In this document: positions 57,784 through 64,000 of the stretch, piece after piece
Numbering within the stretch: position 1 is the first letter of the stretch
Layout: each line of letters begins with the position of its first letter
Source of the DNA: Schistosoma mansoni
Taxonomy: Eukaryota > Platyhelminthes > Trematoda > Strigeidida > Schistosomatidae
Assembly (NCBI RefSeq): GCF_000237925.1
Contig: NC_031502.1
Span: 7,867,352 to 7,931,351 of the forward strand
Length of the DNA stretch: 64,000 nt
Reading direction: 5' to 3'
Notes under the pieces: generated by a model
Told to the model about the DNA's origin: nothing
Databases searched by the model: none
The model's input: the letters and a program-made list of their open reading frames with translations, nothing else
Made by a program: the position numbers and the translations under genes

Positions 57784-58777
57784 CTCTAAGTCAGTTCATC
57801 AATAAGTTAGTGTAATGAAAAAAAATTTACCTAAATAAACTCATTCGAATATCAATTCTACCGCCATGAGACCGACTTACAGTAAGACAAATCAACTTTA
57901 AAACCATTTATTGACTCCCGTCACAAAAATTTGGCAGCTGTAATATTTGGGTACTAATTACCTGTTGACGTCTCAGATAACTTCTGGAAATCTATAACTC
58001 TACGATTTCTGAATTCTAAACAAATAAAAGAGGGGTTCGTCTAAATATAGAAATCAAATGGTTATTTATGCTATTAAAAGCGGTCACAGAGCTTTGAAAA
58101 CTTAGAAAAATACACCAATCGAAGACGTATCTCGACATTTGTGATTCTTTTTCCGAGTTTTCTCAGATTCATCTTCAATCACAAACAGATTTGTCCTTTA
58201 AAAAAACAGCAAAAGTTGTATTGCTTCCTTTTTCATTGGAAAGGTATATAGTTCAAGTTATCTAGGCATATGGCAAAATAATAAGTGAATATTGACTTAC
58301 ATATTGTGTCTGAGGAGTCGATACCGCGTACCTACAATCTTACTCTATGGAATTCGATCGATACTAAAGACTAAACAAAGTGATATGTTTTAATCGTCAT
58401 TTAGTAAACAATCATTTGTAACTTTTACGGTTTTCAAAAGGCTTAACAGTGTATTGTTAGCTTCATATTGTAATGCGATGTGTTATGTATATGGGATGAA
58501 ATGAAAATAACTAGGTTGTGTAAATTCGATCTATACTTCTTGTCCACATATAGCTAATCGTTATTTCTCTCTTTCGACCCCATTTTTGCGTACAAATCAC
58601 ATTTAATAGTTGTAAAGTAACATTTGATGGATTTATCTATTTGTTTAAAAATTTATTTAGTGAACTAGTTTCTAGAAGTAGGGACGTTTTCATGCATTTT
58701 TGTATTAAGGTTTATATGACACTTTTTCTGATCTAAAAAGCAAAACACAACATACCGAAATTGTACTTTTTTCAGCA
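57783..58777. other. Intron, nothing recognised
   Basis: No feature supported. Confidence 0.35.
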
Positions 58778-58950
58778 TAGGATTATGGAGATTGTTGAGT
58801 TTTAGATGAGATTATGAATAGATCAATGTTAGACTACCATCAAGAACTTGGAAACACCGGACGGCTGTTTCGTCTTAGTATGGAACTCCTCAGTAGTGCG
58901 AATCCACGATCTCGCGCGCGGGACTCGAACCCAAGACCTCCCGTCTCGTT
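58778..58950 (-). repeat. Second-family hammerhead SINE, antisense, truncated
   Basis: GGATTATGGAGATTGTTGAG, GACGGCTGTTTCGTCTTAG, TGGAACTCCTCAGTAGTGCG and GGGACTCGAACCCAAGACCT (complement of a B box), then truncated. In sense, CTGAGGA, GAAAC and GTC are intact, but stem II and stem I contain mismatches. Confidence 0.8.
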
Positions 58951-60720
58951 CTTGTTGATTTGTAAGTAGGATTTCCTTATTATAATTGTTATCAATCATT
59001 TACTATCAACCTATTGTCATTTAGATCATACTATTAAATCATCCAGTTAAAAAATAAAGATGTGTAGTCTCCTCAAATAATCTAGTTTTATTGCAAAACC
59101 CCTGTGTGTGATATGTGTTGTAATTCATTCATTTAGGCTATTTTTGATTTCCATCTGTTTGTATCGAATACTTTCAGAGATAATTAATTATTGCTCCAAT
59201 TGTTGTTTAGTCAATTCAATATAAATAGTCATGCTATCATCATATTCTTTCTCCAATCTTTCTGCGTAAGCGGAGAGTACAATGCTTTTATGTATATTAT
59301 CTTCTGAAGTGTATGTATATATGCTGCGTTACCACTCAAAAAAAAGTTGGACTGATTTCTTTATTAGTAGTTGCTAGTAATGGATAAATATTTCGTCTAG
59401 TTTGGAGCTTGTCAAACAAGGGAAGATCTAAATTATTGTGATGATAATCATACTGACACTAACTTAGTACTAGTCATTTTACGCTCTATAGTTTTATCGA
59501 TTAGTGTTATGTGTTACTTTAACCACCAGTTGTTCAACAAATGTACGTGTTTCAATTGTAAAGTCTTGTTTTTTTTCGTTTATGATCTTCAAGACTGATT
59601 TATTCAGTCTCCGTTTTGTCATATAAATCATTTGAACGAATGCATAGATATTACATAGATTTGTAAGTTCATGACATTGTTGATAACGTTTAACAAAGGG
59701 TTACACAACTGGCTCTCCGTCTTAATCGAGACTTGCCAACTAGAACGTACCATCATCACCCCAGTTTCTGTCCCTTCTTATACAGGAGGTTTTTCAATGA
59801 GACATTTTTTCTTACAACTGACAGAGATATTAGTGCTCACTTAAAACGTAAAAGTTCAAAGCCAGGGTTATTTCAATTCAAATAAAAAATCAACCAACTT
59901 TTTATCCTACAATTATTGTAACGATCAAAAGTTCCTCATTTGATATTGTGTGTGAAGTGTAAAATCCAATGTAAGGCCTCTTTGCAGCGCTTCTGGTTAG
60001 TCTCAGCAACCTTGCTAGCCAGCTTAGTCAGTCGACGAAGATTGTACTAATCACCCACTCCTTTGTATCCTTGATTAACTCAGGTTCCAACTCGAGGCTC
60101 ATTTAACCACATTGGGCTACGTAATGTGTATGCTTATTTATAAGAGTTGCAGAAGTCCTCGGGTCCATGTACTTATCTGTTCAAAGAAATGTAGGGCCGC
60201 AGTTTCTCACAAAGTCATATCCACGTGGTGGATTTGTGAGCCTTGAAAACATTTCAGAAGGCCCCACGGGCCTCCCTAGAAAATGCTTTACAAACCAATC
60301 GGATTGGAACACCCGTGTCAAGTACGATCAGGAATTTCGATAGTTTTATTTATCTTATGAAATCTATCCTTGTATACAATGCTTTAGAACATCAACTTCA
60401 CAAACTGTTGATCATTTAATTAAACTTCTTATTAGTCGATCCAAACCTTAATACTAATTTTCACCAAATATTTGTTATAAAAATCGTCGAAGTTATATAG
60501 AAATAGAACAGTTTTAACTGATGACACCTGTTTATTTATCTGAACTGAATGTTGTTCGGGAAAAATTTGTTAATGGTGATTGCATTAGCACTTAAGAATA
60601 GCAGTGTTCAGAATAAGCTGTTCGAATCGATAGTTATGTATGTCTACATTAATTATTTGAATCAGAGAAAATCTGTGAAATGTATCCGGTTAGCTTGAAA
60701 GTTTAAATTTCATAAGACAG
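58951..60720. other. Intron, no clear feature
   Basis: The stretch 59930-60340 is GC-richer and patchy and may be an old retroelement relic. No family was recognised. Confidence 0.3.
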
Positions 60721-60724
60721 TGAC

Positions 60725-60965
60725 CATCAGTAATTTGCATCACCGATTGACTTTAGTTAAACAGGAATTTCAAACTATAACGTAGACAGCTGTTTTATTA
60801 CGAGTATGGGACTCCTTAGCAGTGCGAATCAACGACCCTAATTAAAATCGAACCCATATCCTTCAGGTTTTATGACGAGTGTTAAACCTTTAGATCAATT
60901 AATCGGCAGCCAATGGAAACTCAACAACCTCTACAAACATCTCATACTAATGATTAATATTATAA
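60725..60965 (-). repeat. Old second-family SINE relic, antisense
   Basis: GACAGCTGTTTTATTACGAG, TATGGGACTCCTTAGCAGTG, AAATCGAACCCATATCCTTC (complement of a decayed B box) and AACAACCTCTACAAACATC. Confidence 0.6.
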
Positions 60966-62334
60966 ATAAAGGAACAAAACACTCAATAAACTAACTATCA
61001 TTCGGGCTTTCATTTTTATTCGGTTATTCAGTCGTTTTTTTGTTTAGCACTTTTAATTTTGAAAATAATCTTTGACATTCTACTGGAAGTTCGATTTTAT
61101 AAAGTACGTAACTCTAATTATCACTTTTTATTCTGTTAACGTTTGTGTACATTATACGTTTAAATTTATTGCAAACAGGAATGAACTTGTCGATTTGTAG
61201 TTTTGATAATAGTTATGTATAAAATGTAGAACAATCTTTGGACTTTTTTCGTCCCAATTTTTTTGGAATTCCTCAAAAATATACGCCATAACATCACAGG
61301 AAATCTAACCCCAAACTTTTGTCCGTTACACTTGAAGTACTATGTTGGGATTAAGTGATTTACGTTTTCAGCGAAATTTGTGCCAGTCGATTATCTTCGA
61401 ACACTATAGGTGTTAGTGTAGGCCGGCCAGTTAGTGCTGTTTCAACATTATGAATTGAGTTGTCAGTAAAAAGATTTTCTCGTTTAGTTATTTTACCCCA
61501 TGAAATTGACCTGTAAGATAGGAAAGTAGTTATAGTGATCTGGTCACAGTATCGATTAAGTCACCTAACCTGTTTATCGACTACCAATGACACGCTACAT
61601 GTGAGATAACAGATAACAGTAGCGCTAATTGACTCATGGTCCAGAATGCAATGTCCTACACTTTCTCTTTCGCTCAACCGATAGTCAGGATAGGGGTCGA
61701 TTCAGCAAGCAGATAACGTCTAACTATCCAGTATGAATTTATGATTTGACTCATGAAATGATATAGAGGAAAGTCCTGACCACATATCAATAGAATTAAG
61801 AAATTGAAATATGGGCATAACTACAACACCAATGGAGGAGGACTGAATGATAGGTGTGTAATAAATTAACAGTAATTCGGTAAAGGTAAAACACACAACA
61901 ATTATTTCTGTGTTAAACAAAAACTTGCAAGTAGGGGGATACTGGAGTATAATCGTGTAGTTATTTAATAATTATTTAACAAAAAATACAATAATTTCTG
62001 ATGAGATCGTTCCGATGGTTCGCTTTTGTTGTATGCCTATCCCGATACAGCAGTAACATTATGGTGGACATGAACCTTAAACTAAATATTAATCATGTAG
62101 AATCTCTCTTTAATACCTTGTACTCGTTACTTTTCTTTTCAACATATTGTTTTTTCTCTAATTACGTGTTTACAACCTGTTTACTTTGTTGTTGTCGTTG
62201 TTATCGCTACACGTTTTGCATCACATAATCATAAAACTTATATATGGTCCTTTTCTCTCTCACTCTACTTTTACCTTCTTATTTTATTGAACATTTCATT
62301 TCACCAACCGTGTTGTTTTATTTTGGTCAAATAG
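60966..62334. other. Intron, nothing recognised
   Basis: Minor ORFs at 61720 and 62001 lack support. Confidence 0.35.
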
Positions 62335-62507
62335 ATTTTATGCGTTGTACGAGAGCAGATAAATCGTATTTTGAAAACCATTCCTATTTCACTTGAAGAA
62401 TTTGAAAATTCTCTGATAAAATTTAATCCATATGATGTACCGTCCATGTGGTCGAAACGGGAGAATCGTCTACGTGTAGATATGTTACATAATCACCCAG
62501 CATTAAT
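62335..62507 (+). CDS. Large split gene, exon 12
   Basis: Acceptor GGTCAAATAG and donor TTAAT/GTAAGT; phase 0 in (matching exon 11), 2 out, so the gene continues beyond the window. It encodes ILCVVREQINRILKTIPISL, then EEFENSLIKFNPYDVPSMWS and KRENRLRVDMLHNHPAL. It begins with a hydrophobic helix, followed by a proline/tryptophan segment. No domain is recognised. Confidence 0.8.
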
Positions 62508-63160
62508 GTAAGTTTCGTGTTTTGGTTCTTTGATTATTGGTTGAGTAAAATTGTGACTCATACAACTAACGTTTTCGCTGTGTGAAGTTGAACTCGGTTG
62601 TTGATTTTAATGAATTGATGTTCAGTTCTGATGATTTATTCATTCGATCAATGCTAAATGTCAGCGTTCGGACAAGCTAAATTGATCACCTTATACTCTT
62701 CAACACTGGTAAGATCTTTTTGATCATTTTCAGTATATTCACTAAGCGCCTGATTGTTTGTTAATCTCTATAGGCGGTCAATAATAAGGTTTGCTTAGCT
62801 AATGTTTCATACATTCAAAAGCTCTGATTCCAGTTTAACAAATGTTCCCATTGAGACATTAAAAAGACAAGCTAAGCTAAGAAATATTTCTTCTCAATGA
62901 GTTCTTCATTATGTTTCTACTCGAACATATATAGCTTTTACAATTAAATATGAAACCGATGCCAAGTAAATAGTGTTTGATCGACATAATGATATAAAAA
63001 TCAGTTAGCAAACCAACGTCTGGAAAATTAAAATTAAGACCAATGGTAGTTAGGTAATCATATTAATAAACAGATGAGATTATATTACAATTAAAAATTT
63101 AATTATAAAAAAATTAAAAAAGTTCGTAAATTTTAAGAAAAGTAATAGTAACTAAATTGA
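62508..63160. other. Intron, nothing recognised
   Basis: AT-rich, no feature supported. Confidence 0.35.
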
Positions 63161-63164
63161 AGGC

Positions 63165-63605
63165 CAGGGTAAACTGAGAGGCTGTACAAACGTTTTCTAT
63201 ATACAGAGGTTTGGTTTATTGATGTGTATTTCTATGGCTTCTGCTATATGTAAAGACGGAATTTTAAATGTACAGGGTAAGTTCGTTATGATTCTATAGA
63301 TAACTTTGAAAGACGAATTTATATCGACGTAGTGAGTAGTATCAACTAGACGCTCCAAAACAGAGCTTGTTGTTTAGTTCTGTCCTTCAGTCAACCATGA
63401 TGGATGATTTCGGTAATACGATTTTGTTCGCCATATTTTACGCCCAACATAACTGGTTTCACAAGAGCAGTTAAACTTGTAAATACTCAGAGGAGGTGGA
63501 ACTAGGTTATTTTCTCTTCATCTCGTGAGCTCACTATTGGGTTGATTCAAGAAAGAAATTCATGATCTTGCTGCATTTATTGTACGTTCTACGGCTTTTA
63601 TTATA
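63165..63605 (-). mobile_element. Penelope-like element fragment, decayed
   Basis: The minus strand around 63400-63490 encodes IYKFNCSCETSYVGRK then HPSWLTE, the GIY-YIG nuclease signature also seen at 38.2-38.7 kb. It is more eroded than that copy and lacks the reverse transcriptase. Confidence 0.7.
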
Positions 63606-63649
63606 ATCATAGTGAATTAGATTTGTTTTTGTTTCATGACTTTCAGACT

Positions 63650-63835
63650 AGAGTTTAAGCGTTCGCACGTGAGATCGAAGGTCTTGGGTTTGAAACCAGC
63701 GTGTGGGATCGTTGGTGCGCACTGCTGAGAAGTCTCATACTAGGAAGAAACGGCCGTCCAGTGACTTTTAAATGATGGCCTAATATTGATCAGTTCATGA
63801 TCAGAATTAAAACTCGACAATCTCCACAACTCTAC
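63650..63835 (+). repeat. Second-family hammerhead SINE, sense
   Basis: It contains a decayed B box (GGGTTTGAAACCAG), GTGCGCACTGCTGAGAAGTC (stem I and first box), GGAAGAAACGGCCGTCCAGT (second box and cleavage site) and the terminus (TTGATCAGTTCATGATCAGA, CTCGACAATCTCCACAACTC). GAAAC, the GTC triplet and stem I (CACTG/CAGTG) are intact, but the first box is CTGAGAA rather than CTGANGA. Confidence 0.85.
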
Positions 63836-64000
63836 ACTGATCATAACTTTCAGTTAAAATTGATTGTTTTTGGGACTTAAATGACTTTCGCCTACTTTGA
63901 AGATGTAATTATCCTCATAAAGAAAGACTTGTTCAAATAAAAGTTCTACTTTTACTACATGATGTTAAATTACTATGTTTTTTTAACTGAGGTTAAGCGT
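63836..64000. other. Right edge, nothing recognised
   Basis: Short tail of intronic AT-rich sequence. Confidence 0.3.

Noticed and set aside
1-64000. CRISPR arrays, prophage, operons
   Set aside because: No regularly spaced short repeats or bacterial gene organisation; the DNA is clearly that of an animal genome with introns and retroelements.

Overview
The window reads as nuclear DNA of a schistosome blood fluke (genus Schistosoma; the species is not settled). The base composition is AT-rich, the coding exons are short and lie in very long introns, and Asn/Ser-rich runs are present in the exons. The repeats also fit: Sm-alpha SINEs with hammerhead ribozyme remnants, SR2-like (RTE-clade) retrotransposon pieces and Penelope-like elements with a GIY-YIG endonuclease. 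No bacterial-type operons, rRNA, functional tRNA genes or CRISPR arrays were seen.

From about 24.8 kb to the right edge the + strand carries one large split gene. Twelve exons are proposed (24812-25750, 34051-34292, 36323-36686, 40396-40478, 41529-41594, 42862-42994, 46800-47255, 49425-49541, 51944-52550, 53339-53421, 53613-53845, 62335-62507). Eleven join in compatible reading phase with GT/AG borders, and one junction (53421 to 53613) does not. They encode about 1.16-1.18 thousand residues of a larger, probably alpha-helical (HEAT-like) protein that continues past the right edge. From memory, several blocks resemble the helical part of RalGAP (tuberin-related) subunits, so that identity is only a working hypothesis.

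The first 24 kb holds no convincing gene. It contains a decayed CR1-like LINE end, a fossil BEL/Pao-type gag fragment, several SINEs and SR2-like fragments, and one short ORF of uncertain status near 0.9 kb.

The repeats carry most of the interest. (1) Sm-alpha SINEs occur in about nine places, one pair head-to-head. (2) A second tRNA-derived SINE family, also carrying a hammerhead motif, has about fifteen fresh and old copies; the copy at 39.74-40.03 kb keeps every core nucleotide and all three stems, in sense orientation inside an intron of the host gene. (3) A 525-bp repeat family (called family M here) has target-site duplications of 9 to 45 bp, and all four well-preserved copies keep an open ~90-100 codon frame. 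(4) A 1.02-kb sequence at 29.3 and 43.3 kb is almost identical and breaks inside Sm-alpha copies. (5) Two Penelope-like fragments, one solo-LTR-like fossil, a ~300-bp family D and four long TA microsatellites complete the set.

Coordinates of repeats were read by eye and may be off by a few bases at the edges. Homology statements come from memory of the families, not from a search.
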